A DNA stretch of 64,000 bases from Eleginops maclovinus (taxonomy: Eukaryota > Chordata > Actinopteri > Perciformes > Eleginopidae). The notes beneath the pieces were generated by a model that saw only the letters and a list, made by a program, of their open reading frames with translations, was not told the DNA's origin and searched no databases. Positions 1 to 11,245 of the stretch are shown piece after piece. The position numbers and the translations under genes were made by a program. How positions within the stretch are numbered: the stretch's first letter is position 1; every line of letters starts with the position of its first letter. The stretch is taken from NCBI RefSeq assembly GCF_036324505.1, contig NC_086360.1, positions 4,782,546 through 4,846,545 on the forward strand, written 5' to 3'.

Positions 1-2326
1 CATCAGGGATGACCTATCTGGCGTCCCTAAACTTCGTGCATCGCGACTTGGCCACCAGAAACTGCCTGCTGGACCGCCGCCTCACCATCAAGATCTCCGA
101 CTTCGGGATGAGCCGGAACCTGTACAGCAGCGACTACTACCGCATCCAGGGTCGGGCGGTGCTGCCTATACGATGGATGGCCTGGGAGAGCATCCTGCTG
201 GTAAGCGAGGGGCGGAGTAAACATGAGATAGGGCTAAAAAAAGAAAGAAAAGAAGACCATTTATACCCAGTGCTTGACGTTATTCCCTTACACCTCCATC
301 CGCTCCTAACGGCTTTGTTGTTTTTTGTTATAAATGCAAGTGAGGTTTTATGAGAATTTCTGTAGTATGAAAAGTATGTTTATTAATGGATGCATCTACA
401 CCGATCAGCCATAACATTATGACCACCTGCCTAATATTGTGTAGGTCCACCTTTTGCGGCCAAAACAGCCCTGACCCGTCGAGGCCTGGACTCCACTATA
501 CCTCTGAAGGTGTGCTGTGGTGTCTGGATGTAAGCAGCAGATTCTCTAAGACTTGTAAGTTGCGAGGTGGGGCCTCCATTGATCAGACTTGTTTATCCAG
601 CACATCCCACAGATGCTCGACTAGATTGAGATCTGGGGAATTTGGAGGCCAAGTCAACACCTGGAACTCATCGTGTTCCTCAAACCATTCCTGAAGCATC
701 TCTGCAGTGTGGCAGGGGGCATTATACTGCTTAGAGAGGCCACTGCCATAAGGAAATACCGTCTCCATGAAGGGGGGAGCATGGGCACCCTGACCGGTCT
801 GCGGCTACACAGGCCCATATGCAACAAACGGATGCTCTGTGTGTTCTGAAACCTTTCTAACAGAAACAGAATTAACTGTTTCAGCAATTTGAGTACCAGC
901 AGCTTTTGTTGGATCGGACCACATGGGCCAGACTTCCCTACCCACTCGCATCTATGAGCTTTGGCCGCCCATGACCCTGTCGCCGGTTCGCTGGTTCTCC
1001 TTCCTTGGACCACTTTTGGTAGGTACAGACCACTGCAGCCCGGGAACACCCCACAAGAGCTGCAGTTTTGGAGATGCGCTGATCCAGTCGCCTAGCCATC
1101 ACAATGTGGCCCTTGTCAAAGTCGCTCACGTCCTTATGCTTGCCCATTTTTCCTGCTTCCAACACATCAACTTTTAGGACAAAGGAAAGTGTTCACTTGA
1201 TGCCTAACGTATCCCACCCACTGACATTGGCCATTGTAACGAGATAATCAATGTTCTTCACTTCACCTGTCAGTAGTCATAATGATATGGCTGATCGGTG
1301 TATAGTCCATCGGTACCCTACCACCAAATTTTGTTTTGTAATTGCTGCAACAACATTAGGGTTGACAAAACCCTTGTGCATTCCAAATCTTCTTCATAAG
1401 CTCCATCCTCAAACGTAATGCTTGAACTTCTGCATCATTGTCAGTATTTTTCAATGTCACCCCCTGCCTCCTCTCCAGGGTAAGTTCACCACGGCCAGCG
1501 ACGTGTGGGCGTTTGGCGTCACCCTTTGGGAGATCTTCACTCTGTGTAAGGAGCAGCCCTACAGCCTGCTGTCCGATGAACAGGTTATAGAGAACACTGG
1601 CGAGTTCTTCAGGAACCAGGGTAGACAGGTGAGACCAATCTAACGCACTCCCAAAGGACAGTTCAATTGAGATGTGTCATTCATTCCAGGTCATGCAGTA
1701 GTCTTGCAACCAGATCCCCGATTTAGCCCACAGTTAGACCAGACTTTGCTAAATTTGTTCAACAGTTTACATGTAGCAGACTGGAGTTCCATAAGGTACA
1801 GCTGCTCAGTTATTGTTGTACCGTTTCACTATCTATCCAACTCACCTACAGCTGTGGTTCCCAACCTTGGGATGGGTACCCCGTCACAATTTGAGGGGCC
1901 GCTAGATGAATCTCATTTGTTGATCTGGTTATGAACGCATGTTCCAAATATGCTCAAAACCTCAGGAAGGTAACTTCCCTGCAGTAGAAGTTAAGACCCT
2001 TTGCATAATTGGAAAATGGACCTTGCTCATTCTACCTTTAAACATTTATAGTTTGGTAATGGTCCATACATTTTTTGGGGGGAAAATACGACTTTAATGT
2101 GTCCTTTAAGGAATGGATAGACAATCTTGGTACAACTTAAAAAGCCATTTACTGATTCTTTACTAACGATCTCTCTGTCTTTTCTGACTAGATTTTCCTT
2201 TACGGCCCTCCGCTCTGTCCACCTTCGCTGTTTGAGCTGATGATGTGTTGTTGGAGTCGTGATATACCTGACCGACCCACCTTCGAGGGACTTTACCAAG
2301 CCCTGAAGCCCCATGTCAACCAGTGA
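1..2326 (+). CDS. ddr2: Discoidin domain receptor tyrosine kinase, DDR2-like (3' part of gene)
   Basis: C-terminal part of a collagen-binding receptor tyrosine kinase of the plasma membrane; the extracellular, transmembrane and N-lobe parts lie before the window. Three exons fit: 1-200 (open at the left, donor GTAAGC at 201), 1479-1628 (acceptor CTCTCCAG, donor GTGAGA) and 2192-2326 (acceptor TGACTAG, stop TGA at 2324). All junctions are phase 0. Exon 1 shows the catalytic loop HRDLATRN, the DFG motif and the activation loop NLYSSDYYR with the DDR-type Tyr pair. Exon 2 carries [18 protein letters not shown] and [13 protein letters not shown], which resemble DDR2 more than DDR1. The last exon supplies the C-lobe end (LMMCCWSRD, then RPTF) and a short tail ending PHVNQ, unlike the usual DDR2 end, so a ddr2 paralogue (ddr2-like) is possible. 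The family is certain; the exact paralogue is not. Confidence 0.88.
399..1300 (-). mobile_element. Tc1/mariner-type DNA transposon, internally deleted
   Basis: Inverted repeats start CACCGATCAGCCATA at 399 and end with the complementary GGCTGATCGGTG at 1300; about 27 of the first 28 positions match. TA dinucleotides at 397-398 and 1301-1302 are the expected TA target duplication. At 902 bp it is shorter than a full Tc1-like element of roughly 1.3-1.6 kb. It sits in the intron of the DDR2-like gene, in the opposite orientation to the host gene. Confidence 0.9.
583..1147 (-). pseudogene. Broken Tc1-like transposase
   Basis: Reading leftward, an N-terminal piece starts [16 protein letters not shown] with a helix-turn-helix-like segment. 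It is followed in other frames by the middle ([10 protein letters not shown]) and by the C-terminal piece with NAPCHTAEM and [14 protein letters not shown]. The frame changes at least twice. The second catalytic Asp of the DDE triad, normally in a QDNAPCH context, reads Tyr (QYNAPCH), so the enzyme would be dead even with the frame intact. The third acid (VEHLW) is kept. This is a relic copy with no expected activity. Confidence 0.85.
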
Positions 2327-3150
2327 GCGGTTTGTGCTTAGATGGACCCCTCTGCGGGTTTTTCCATCTCTGGACTCTTTATAAGACGACAGACTGACAC
2401 AACAAGACAAAGGACTGGAATTATGTTACAAGGGTATGTCAGAGGGAATACGGAAACTGGCAGATCTGTGGTCAGAAGTTGGGGTTGCTTCGTGGTAACT
2501 TCAGCCATCTTTACTGAGGGACAAGGTTGAGGTAGAAGGAGAAAGGCTTGTCAACTCAGAGGAAAACAAACCTGACAGTTGTTAGTGAACAAATATTTAG
2601 AAATATTTCTATTTGATTGCGGATTTGATAGTTTCCCACCTCTCCTTAAAGCCCCCTTCGACCAAAACATCTTGTCAAACCTTTTGGCGCTTTTTTTCCC
2701 CTTTTGCGATGGTGCCAAAGTTTGTGTAAATGTTAATCTTCTTAATTTCTTTGGCTTTTAAGGATGTCAAAAACTGGACAGACTTTTCAGTCTTGTTATT
2801 TTCACCTGTCCCTGTGGTTTTTATTATTATTGTAAAGCACTGTCTGCGTCTCTCAGTTATTCATGTTCATTTAACCCACACTGGAGCTAGGGTTAGGGTC
2901 AAATTGTAGTGTAGTTTATTTTTAGATTTTTATTCTATTTTATTTTTACTTGTCGGACTTTTTTGTGGATATGAATGATGTTCACATCACAATGCCAAGA
3001 GGCTGCGTTGATACCTGTGTGGTTCAAAGACTGAAAATCAGTCAGTGGGTAACTGTGGGTTATTTGGGAAAGTAAGTAGATGGAGGGCACATTTGAAACA
3101 AATAATAAAACAAATATGCCGTCCCTTGTTGTTGCCAAAGACAAATAAAG
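2327..3150 (+). other. Probable 3' UTR of the DDR2-like gene
   Basis: Non-coding sequence directly after the stop codon. An AATAAA hexamer at 3144-3149 is a plausible polyadenylation signal. No other gene is seen; the end of the UTR is inferred from this signal only. Confidence 0.45.
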
Positions 3151-4727
3151 AGTTTAAGTAATAAAATATGATATCAAATGTATTTAAAACTCATCCTTGT
3201 GAATTAACTCAAATAATATACCATTAACATCTGGCACTGGATACTTGCTTTTTAAAGTACCTTACTTTTGGGTATGTTACCAGTGGAAATCAAGCTGATA
3301 GATGGCACAGTATCTAATGCATTCATCTAATATCACATTATCTCTTTACCTGTGTCTATGTTTGTGCTGGGGCCTGTAAAATGTACACGTATGTTCGATG
3401 TGTTTATGTCTATGGTGGAGCCCAGAGATTTGCACATTTATAGATTAGCCAGCTAGCCTTAGCGCAAGATTAAAAAAATGTAAAGTCTGTTGATTTGTTC
3501 ATCAATCAATCAAAGAACTGAAAGTAAAATTACTCAAATTAAGACACGAAACTGTTAAGAGCCCTTATAAGCAAGTCAACTAGTATTGAGATTTTGTTGT
3601 TGTTAGCTGACCCAAAAAGCTAGCAAGTTGTAATTTGGTGTAGTTTAACAAGTCTTTGTTTTATGGAAAATCCACACTAAAAGTATTTTTGTTGTCAATA
3701 AGTTGTCTCACTGATTTTACATTTAACTACCGCTACATCTGCACCACATTTGGCAAGGGCGCTAGTCGAAACGCTGATCCACTCAACTGTCTGCTACTTA
3801 CCTTATCAAGTATTACAAAAAAGTGGCCTGCTAATACATTTAAAAAATGTTAGTTCATCAAATTCTACTTCTGAAAAATATATTATTTGGCAAGAAATAG
3901 GATATGCATATGGTCGATAGCTGTTGCCTAGTTTGACTTCTTGTTTTGCTAGCCAGCCTGGTGATGCTAGACAGAGTAATTTGCATTGAGTTGAGATTCT
4001 TTACTGCAAGAACAGACCCTGTCCAACTAGCGCAACATTCCCAGCATGAACTGCGCCACTGCTTGTCCTGCTTTCCATAGGACAATAATTGAAGTGCAGA
4101 TATGGTGTATAGCGATACTTGCTAAAAAGATTCCTACTTCTTTGGTTATCTGATTACAGTAGACAAGGTTCAGTTATGTTTAATGATTTATGCAAGCTAA
4201 CTATCTTCTTTGCTTGCTGTCTAACTATCTATTAAGCAAAGTACTTAGCAAGGAAGCTAGGGTTGTTCCAATAACTGTAGCGTTGATAGCACTTTCACCG
4301 AATGTGTCCGGTATTTACCTAGTTTGACAGTTACAGAACTGATTTCAAAGACATTACACTAGCTAAGCCAGATCACATGAACGTGAAGTTTCGGTGAGTA
4401 GAGACAACACACAACATAGAACTACTGTGTTAAAAAGATACCTCTGAACTGAGGGCCAATGAGACACTTTTAGCTAGGTTGTGGGCAGACACAAGCCTTG
4501 CTCTTGCTACATTAGCCAGCCAATCACTACAGCCGATCCTAATACCCTTTGAAAGATTCATTTAAGAACACGTGGATTCCTTTTCCTGCCACAAGAGGGC
4601 ACAAATAAATGCCTTTCTTTCAATCCATCAAGATGTTTTTATCAACAGAATTTTGTTTAAAGAACTACTGCATGCTAGATGCTAAAAAGGGATACAGTGG
4701 TGTAGACTTCACAGTTGCTACTTCAAG

Positions 4728-4754
4728 TATTTTACTACTTGAAGTAGTAAAATA
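4728..4754. repeat. 13-bp perfect inverted repeat with a 1-nt loop
   Basis: The arm TATTTTACTACTT is followed by one G and then its exact complement AAGTAGTAAAATA. No open frame or transposon end is linked to it. It could form a hairpin or be the centre of a degenerate MITE. Confidence 0.8.
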
Positions 4755-7243
4755 TGGAAATGTGGATTTTGAGAAAGCTAGCCAATGGTGATTAAGAGTT
4801 TTCCATACATGTACTACATCATTTAATAGTAATAACATCAGGGACATTGAGCTTCAACCAAATAAAAGTGAAGGTGATTTGCAACTGGATTAACTGGTGT
4901 GTGTGATCGATGTTAAAGGCTTTGCTTGTCTTAGTGTCAACATTATGTAAGGCGGATACGAGTCCATTTTTTACAATAAAAAAAATAATTGTCTCAGTAT
5001 TTTCATGCTATAGTCACTCACTTACTTTAGTGTGTATTATGTGTTCAGTATTTTTAAATCCTCCCTTAGAGCAGATTGTTAAGAGCATAAAATAGCAATC
5101 AACATCATCTCCGCAGGAAAGGAAGAGGAAGACCAAATATGTTAAGTTTGAGTTTCGTTTAGTGTTTTTGTTGTTCAGTATTTTTTTATTTTTTTTCTAA
5201 TTATCTGTACTGTAACACTTTTGTGTGTGATTAAGAGAACATTATTTGGAGGTTGAATGTTTTTGACATGCCTTTGAGTACTGGGTAAAAGTTGGGATTA
5301 AAGTGGTTGACCAGATTTGCCTTGTAGTGCCAAATGATGTGATGTCAAAAGGGCAAAGAGATTTTGTTTTAAGCAATAGGACAGTAATTAAGGAAACCAC
5401 TAAAGTCAATACACCTAGAGTCCATTGTTACACTAAGCCTGTGTATTTTGTTTTGGTTCCATTAGAAAGAGGGAGTCTTTAAGTGTGATAGTGTACAGTA
5501 TAAGTGATCTACAATATCTCAGTGTGTGAATGCAGATAAGGTGAGATAATTGTTATTGATAACTGATTATCTATCAGAATTTATATTAGCTGATTCTCTG
5601 TTTATTTCAACTCTGAGAAGGTCTGGGGTTTTTTTCTTTTTTTCTAACAGAGATTTGAACATTTGTAACGGAGATGTCCTGCTTCAGACATGTATTGTAC
5701 ATAGGCTAGTAGCTGTGTATATTAATATATTGGGAGGTGGTTAACTTTGTGTTGTCCTGAGTCATTTTCACTCTGTACCCTCTCTTTTTTTCAGTTTGTT
5801 TTTCTCATAATAAACAGTAACATTTGTCAAACAGAAAAGAAGAGACTGTGAATGAATGTACATTTGAAATTCGCAAAATCTGAATCAGAAGTACTTTATT
5901 TTTCCCAAACTTGGAAATGTTATGTTTGCGTAAACATAAGTCATAAGTCTTCAGATATACCAAACATGTGTAAAGGCTGTAAAGGGTTAAAGACCAACGG
6001 TGTTCCAAGTCTGAGACTGTGGGCCTACACTCAGACAAAGCTTAAGAAAAAGATCTCAACTTAGTTTACTTGCTTGATTTTCATCAATTCCTGGATGTCT
6101 ATGGGATCATGATTATGCTATTTGATCCTATAGACACTCGACAATTGAGCCAAATAGCCTAGTTAGTAATTAGAGAGTGACTGTACACCAAACCTAAAAA
6201 AGGTCTGACCTAAGGCATTTATAGTTTCTTACTCTTGGAGAGTTGGGAATATCAGTAACTTTCCCCAAATTAGTTTTATCTCTGAACTATCTTCTATACA
6301 AACATACAGTACGCAATTCTACAGCAACCTGTTTAACCTAGTACATATAATTCAAGTTTATAGGTTTAAACTGGCATTGTGTGCCTCTACTACGACATGT
6401 TAATGTTAAAAAAAGTATTGTTTTTTCTCAAACTGCCTGTGCTGCGGGCTAGTCTGCTCTGATTGGTTGGCTGGTCAGCTCTGTTGATTGTTTAAGTGCT
6501 TAAGAGATGTCCCGCGCCTTAGCCCATTAAGTACAATGTGTTGGAGCGCTAACTGATAGAAGCGCAAAAGTTACATAGTAATGTCACTATGTTACCGAAG
6601 TAAACAACAAAGTCCATTCAAGGTGTTTCAGGCGGGTGGGGGGTGTTTGGGAGATAAACTCCCTCTTGAGGACAGAGGGATTTTAGCCTTTGCACACCAT
6701 TTACATGCACAAAGACCTGTATAACACACTACAGGAAAGTGAAAACTCCAAAAATCTTATAAGGCTCTATTCAACAAACGTAGTAACTAATGTTATATTT
6801 TATTTCAATCTCTTAAAACTTTTTTGTAGCCCTCGTTTGTAGCCCCACCTCCCACTTCATTATAACAATTCCAATTTGATGCAACCATAAACATATGTCG
6901 CAAAACATATCTTATTCTAAATTATGTCCTGCAAGCATAATTAGCTTTAATGTTTGATTGTAACCACTCTACGTCATGACGGTCCATAAAAGAGGGCATA
7001 GAAAGGTATGGTTTTCCCACACTCTATCACACATTAAGCCACATTAAAGACCTTACTGAAGAGGTAGAGTATTCTTTTGTGGAATATTATTCATGCTAGC
7101 AGTTTTGACCACCTGGCAATGCAAGTAAAAGAGAATGTGGTTGGGCTTGAGAAGTAAAGGTTTGTTGTAGCACTTTATCAATTTCCCTTTGTGCTTTTTT
7201 TGGTTCTAATGCTGTTGTAATTTACAGTGAGTGAGAGTAATGC

Positions 7244-7249
7244 AAGAAA
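7244..7249. repeat. Target-site duplication AAGAAA, left copy
   Basis: Identical to 17842-17847 on the other side of the 10.6-kb element, directly outside both inverted-repeat ends. Confidence 0.8.
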
Positions 7250-7506
7250 AATCCGTGTATCATTCGTTCATTTGTTTTTCCGATTTAGTTGAGGATTGAA
7301 AAAATGAAAATAGCATTTGATTTCTCGTTTTTCCCATTTCAAAACCAAAACCAGAAATCGGATTACGGTTCGTTTTCTCGTTTTTTCGATTATGCACCCC
7401 CAAACGGAAAATGGAAAATGAAACAATCGGATAACAAATCCTGGCCGCTTGCGCAGGGCTGGCAGGGCTCGTTTGGTTGTCAGGGAAACCAAACATTCGC
7501 GAGCCA
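7250..7506 (+). repeat. Left terminal inverted repeat of the 10.6-kb transposon
   Basis: About 257 bp that match the reverse complement of 17597-17841 with a few substitutions and indels. It is unusually rich in AAAACC/AAACGA-type words and has short open frames on both strands that are artefacts of this composition. The last shared blocks are GTTGTCAGGGAAACC and CGCGAGCCA. Confidence 0.88.
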
Positions 7507-7756
7507 CAGGGTAAAAGATCATCGGTGCCTACTGTATGAAGCAGCTTGTAACATGGGGGTTTTGAGCATTTGATCTAAATAAATACGTCATATGTTTAAT
7601 CCTTACCTTAGCAATCTCCATCGTAGCCTATTCGCGTAGGTCTGTCATTGTTATGTGCATTGTTGTTGTTGGCTGATATCAGGCTAGCTTACTATGAAAA
7701 ACCCATGAAAGTCCATATAGGCATACAAGAGTAGACCTAGGAAATCACCTTATCAC

Positions 7757-8144
7757 CACTGTTGGGCAAGTTACTCAAAAACTGTAAAGCAGCCTACTGA
7801 TCAGGCCTACCCAATAGGCATAGGCCTACTGTCTTTTCAACCCTTACACTACCATAGGCCTATTACTATTTAAAATGTAGGCCTAAGGCATTACTTTTGC
7901 ATTACTTAAGTAACTTTAACAGACTAAAAAAATTGCAGGTTCAGGAATAGCTTTCTGACCCACCACACTGAACACCATTAAAATCCAGGTTACAGTAAAA
8001 CGTATTGTAACTTAAGTTACTAGCATTGTAACTAGTATATATTACAGTTCCCCCCTCTGCAATGCCTTACATTAGTTACAGGAAATAAATAAATAATGCA
8101 TTACAGTAATTAAATACTTTTGTAATGCTTTATTCCCAACACTG
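7757..8144. mobile_element. hAT-type MITE
   Basis: A 388-bp element with ends CACTGTTGGG and CCCAACACTG and an exact 8-bp duplication CTTATCAC at 7749-7756 and 8145-8152, the hallmark of hAT elements. It has no coding capacity. It is inserted inside the 10.6-kb transposon. Confidence 0.88.
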
Positions 8145-8152
8145 CTTATCAC

Positions 8153-8790
8153 GTGGGTGATATCAACAAAATACAACAATACGATAAGATAGATAAATAA
8201 ACTTTATTGTCCGTTAAGAAAGCTTTCTGCTGAGGAGTTCTTGTAGTTGGTGGTAGTAGATTGAATCTCCTGTCTGGTGGGAGTTGATGAAGGGGATGAG
8301 AGGGTCCTCTATCATAAATCTTAATTCTTATGGTAGTCAGCGTAGAGAAGCTTAAGCAGGAGTGATGTCATAGACTGCAGAGAAAAATGTTGAGGTATAA
8401 AGATGAAGTCTTGGAGAACTGTGGCCTATCCAATGGAACTTGAAGGACACTGTCCGGTGGGATAACAAAGTAAGACTCTTCGGAAACAGACGCAAGAGAA
8501 GCAGATCCCAAATCAGGAACATCACATTGCTGTGGAAGAAGACAGAAAAAAACCAGGTATGAGTATATACATTACATATGTATTACATTGCAATATGGAG
8601 CATTGACATCACTTTATAACAGGAATTACAATGTCCCAAAGGCACTTTGTGATACCCATAACCTTATTGTCACTAAAATGGTAATGACACAGTCTTAATC
8701 GCTTACTTGAGACTCTGCATTCTCATAGCAATGTTGTGATGATGCAGTAACACAGTTAGGCCTACAACCAGGTAGTTTGACGGACCGAAT
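8153..8790. other. Non-coding interior of the 10.6-kb transposon, possible old LINE tail
   Basis: No open frame of note. The stretch near 8185-8215 (GATAGATAAATAAACTTTAT) resembles the reverse complement of a LINE 3' end, and the following 350 bp may be remnant LINE UTR on the minus strand. I could not assign a family. Confidence 0.35.
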
Positions 8791-8949
8791 AGTTAACGCG
8801 TACCCCCAAAAACCTTTAAGTGGAACCAGAACGTTTCGGCAAGCTCGTGCACTGAAAGGCCGCCGCCCTAGAGACGACGTTAACTTTGTTGGGTTAGTAG
8901 GTGCCAGAGTCGAGAGAGAGCGCGTCGCGATACTACTACTTCTTCTGAG
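8791..8949 (+). other. Candidate non-coding first exon of the RING-like gene
   Basis: A CpG-rich island-like patch in otherwise AT-rich DNA (GCGCGTCGCGATACTACTAC near 8919) ends at a strong donor, TCTGAG|GTGAGTG, at 8949/8950. The RING-like gene begins its ATG exactly after an acceptor at 14183, so an upstream 5' UTR exon is required and this is the best candidate. Inferred; cDNA evidence would decide. Confidence 0.4.
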
Positions 8950-9184
8950 GTGAGTGAACTCTCAACAAAAAATGCCTTACGCGAACAGTTAGAGGTGGCC
9001 AAAGTAATAATAGAATAAGTAAATGTATAATGTAAGCAAAACACTAGCACAGGACATAGTTAGTGCTACACTAATTATTCCATTGTGCGCTTAATGATGT
9101 GGCTAGACATTGTTCTTGGGGGAACTGAAAACCTAAAAAGAACACCCCAGTCAGACTGTGGACCGATTTTCCTCTCGTGTTGTC

Positions 9185-9188
9185 TCTT

Positions 9189-9249
<61 letters not shown>
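9185..9249. repeat. (TA)n followed by (GA)n microsatellite
   Basis: About 22 bp of TA repeats run directly into about 38 bp of GA repeats. Confidence 0.95.
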
Positions 9250-9251
<2 letters not shown>

Positions 9252-9537
9252 AAACCCAACTTAGCAGCGATAAGACGAAATATTAACTTTTTGAAAAAGA
9301 TACAGGCCGTCTGTTACGTTTATTTGACATGCTGAAACTGCCGCTGTTAGCTGAATATGAAGTTAGCTGTTGTATAACTAGCTAACGTGCCTAGAACGTC
9401 TAGTTTCATTCAGCTTTCCGCGGGAGTCACTGGGTTCCAATCACCACTTGTTCCACGCTGCTTGTTAGACTTATAACATCCTTACAAAACAACAGAAACT
9501 AATGACATTAGAATAAATGTGCTTGTGCTTCATGATC

Positions 9538-11241
9538 AGGGCTGGACTGGCTATCTGGCGTACCGGGCAAATCCCGCCAGGCCCTCCAACGTTTTGGGCC
9601 TTCCCAGGGTCGGAAACAAAACATACATTATATATATTATATTTTTTATTGATTGCGACGGTAAAAACATGACACATCGTGGCCCATTGGATGCTTCTCT
9701 TGAGGCACATTTGGCTAGTCCAATGAAATTCCTTGGTTCTCGAAGGCCCGCCCCTCCCTAGAGGCCCTCACTTGACCCAAGTCATCACCTCAAATTTTGT
9801 AAGCGAATGGTGGAGGATAGAGAGGTCGCGAGATGGAGAAACAAAAGAGTGGCCATGAGAAGCGAATGGAAAGAGAAAGCAAAAACTTAAAGACGACGCA
9901 GCAAAATGTGCAAAAATCACCGACTTATTCAAAAGCACAAGCTCAACCTCGGGTTCGGGCGGTGGGGCCGCCGGTACAACGACAACGAGCGCACAGGTGG
10001 TGGAGAATGTAGAGGAGGAGGAGGCGGAGGAGATGGTGGTTCGAGCCGGGGAACCAGAGGAGGAGGAGACGGAGAGACGAGAGTCACGAGACGTGACCCA
10101 GCAGGGAGAGATTGAGGTTAGAATTCAGCTCAACACACCCGCTAGCTAGCCAATGCAGTGTAGCTATTCACCGCTTCGGCGTTTCGTTTCCCATTTATTG
10201 CCTGAAACCGAGACCAAGTTGTCATCCTGACTTTATCAAATCAGTCACAAACATGTACCCATTTGATATATTTTCATGCACTTCTCTTGTAATGTTGCGC
10301 CAGCATATATAAATCTTCCATTTGTCGAGCTGTTACAAGGTCATGTGATGTGTTTGAAGTTATGCTAGTGCCGTCCCGTCTAGAAATACCCTAGCTAGCT
10401 AGGCAGATTAGCTATTCACTGCTTCGGCATTTTTCCCATTTATTGCCTGAAACTAAGACTAAATGTGTCGCCCCCACTCTCTCAAATCAGTCACAAATAT
10501 GTACCGATTTATTTTCGTACACCTTTCTTGTATTGTTTTGACAGCTTATGGAAATCTTCCATTTGTCTTGAGCTGTCAGCTGTCACAAGGACGACATGTG
10601 CGTCTTGTAATTGCTAGTGCGTGTTAGTTATGGCATCCCCCCTTTCACTTTCTCAAATCCAACAAATATCTTATTTCTACTCTACTGCTTGTCGTGTCTT
10701 GTGCAACTGTGATTTTATACAAAATGTATTTTTGTAATATTTTCCTTCTGTAATGGCATGCCACGTCATTATCAAGACATCTCGTATTATCTTAAGTGTT
10801 CTGCCTATTTGCACGGTAGATGGATAGGTAAGAAGCTGACTAGCCGTGCTACTGTTTAGGAATAGCTGATAGCTACGCGCTCACTCCAATTTGCATGACA
10901 TGTAAAAACATGGTATATTAGCTTTGTTGTTGGCAATGTGTATCTGATATTTTAATCGTGTCTTCATGAGTTGCATTTTCCTGTGGTGGTCATGGATAGG
11001 CTATCCTACCATTCACCACGTTGTGTGGAAAGCATTAAAGCAATGGATGTTTCAATTTCTTCATGGTTGAGACAACGCAGTTGGATGTTTCAAGGCGTAT
11101 TGTACACGGAACTTTAACAAGTTATGTTGGAAGCCTAAGCAATAAGAAGCGGTCCATTCAGTAAGCTATATATAAAAATGGCGCTTGGCCCTTGGGTGAT
11201 CAAAAGTGCCCGGGCCCTTTTCAGATGCCAGTCCAGCCCTG
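9538..11241 (+). mobile_element. hAT DNA transposon remnant inside the LINE
   Basis: Ends are CAGGGCTGGACTGGC and its complement GCCAGTCCAGCCCTG, with an 8-bp duplication TTCATGAT at 9530-9537 and 11242-11249. About 1.7 kb. Around 9820-10110 a broken frame encodes a charged segment followed by an acidic, Ser/Gly/Thr-rich stretch, like the N-terminal part of fish hAT transposases. The dimerisation and DDE parts are missing, so it is non-autonomous. Confidence 0.85.
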
Positions 11242-11245
11242 TTCA

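Larger units (their letters stand above)
3151..7249. other. Intergenic, no gene recognised
   Basis: AT-rich sequence with only short random open frames and no family motifs. It contains GCTAGC-rich low-complexity stretches around 3430-4500 and a near-perfect palindrome at 4728-4754. Confidence 0.6.

Noticed and set aside
7260..7573. Open frames on both strands in the left inverted repeat (FDFSFFPFQNQNQKS-type)
   Set aside because: They follow from the repeat's biased composition and recur in mirrored form at the right end; no protein family fits.
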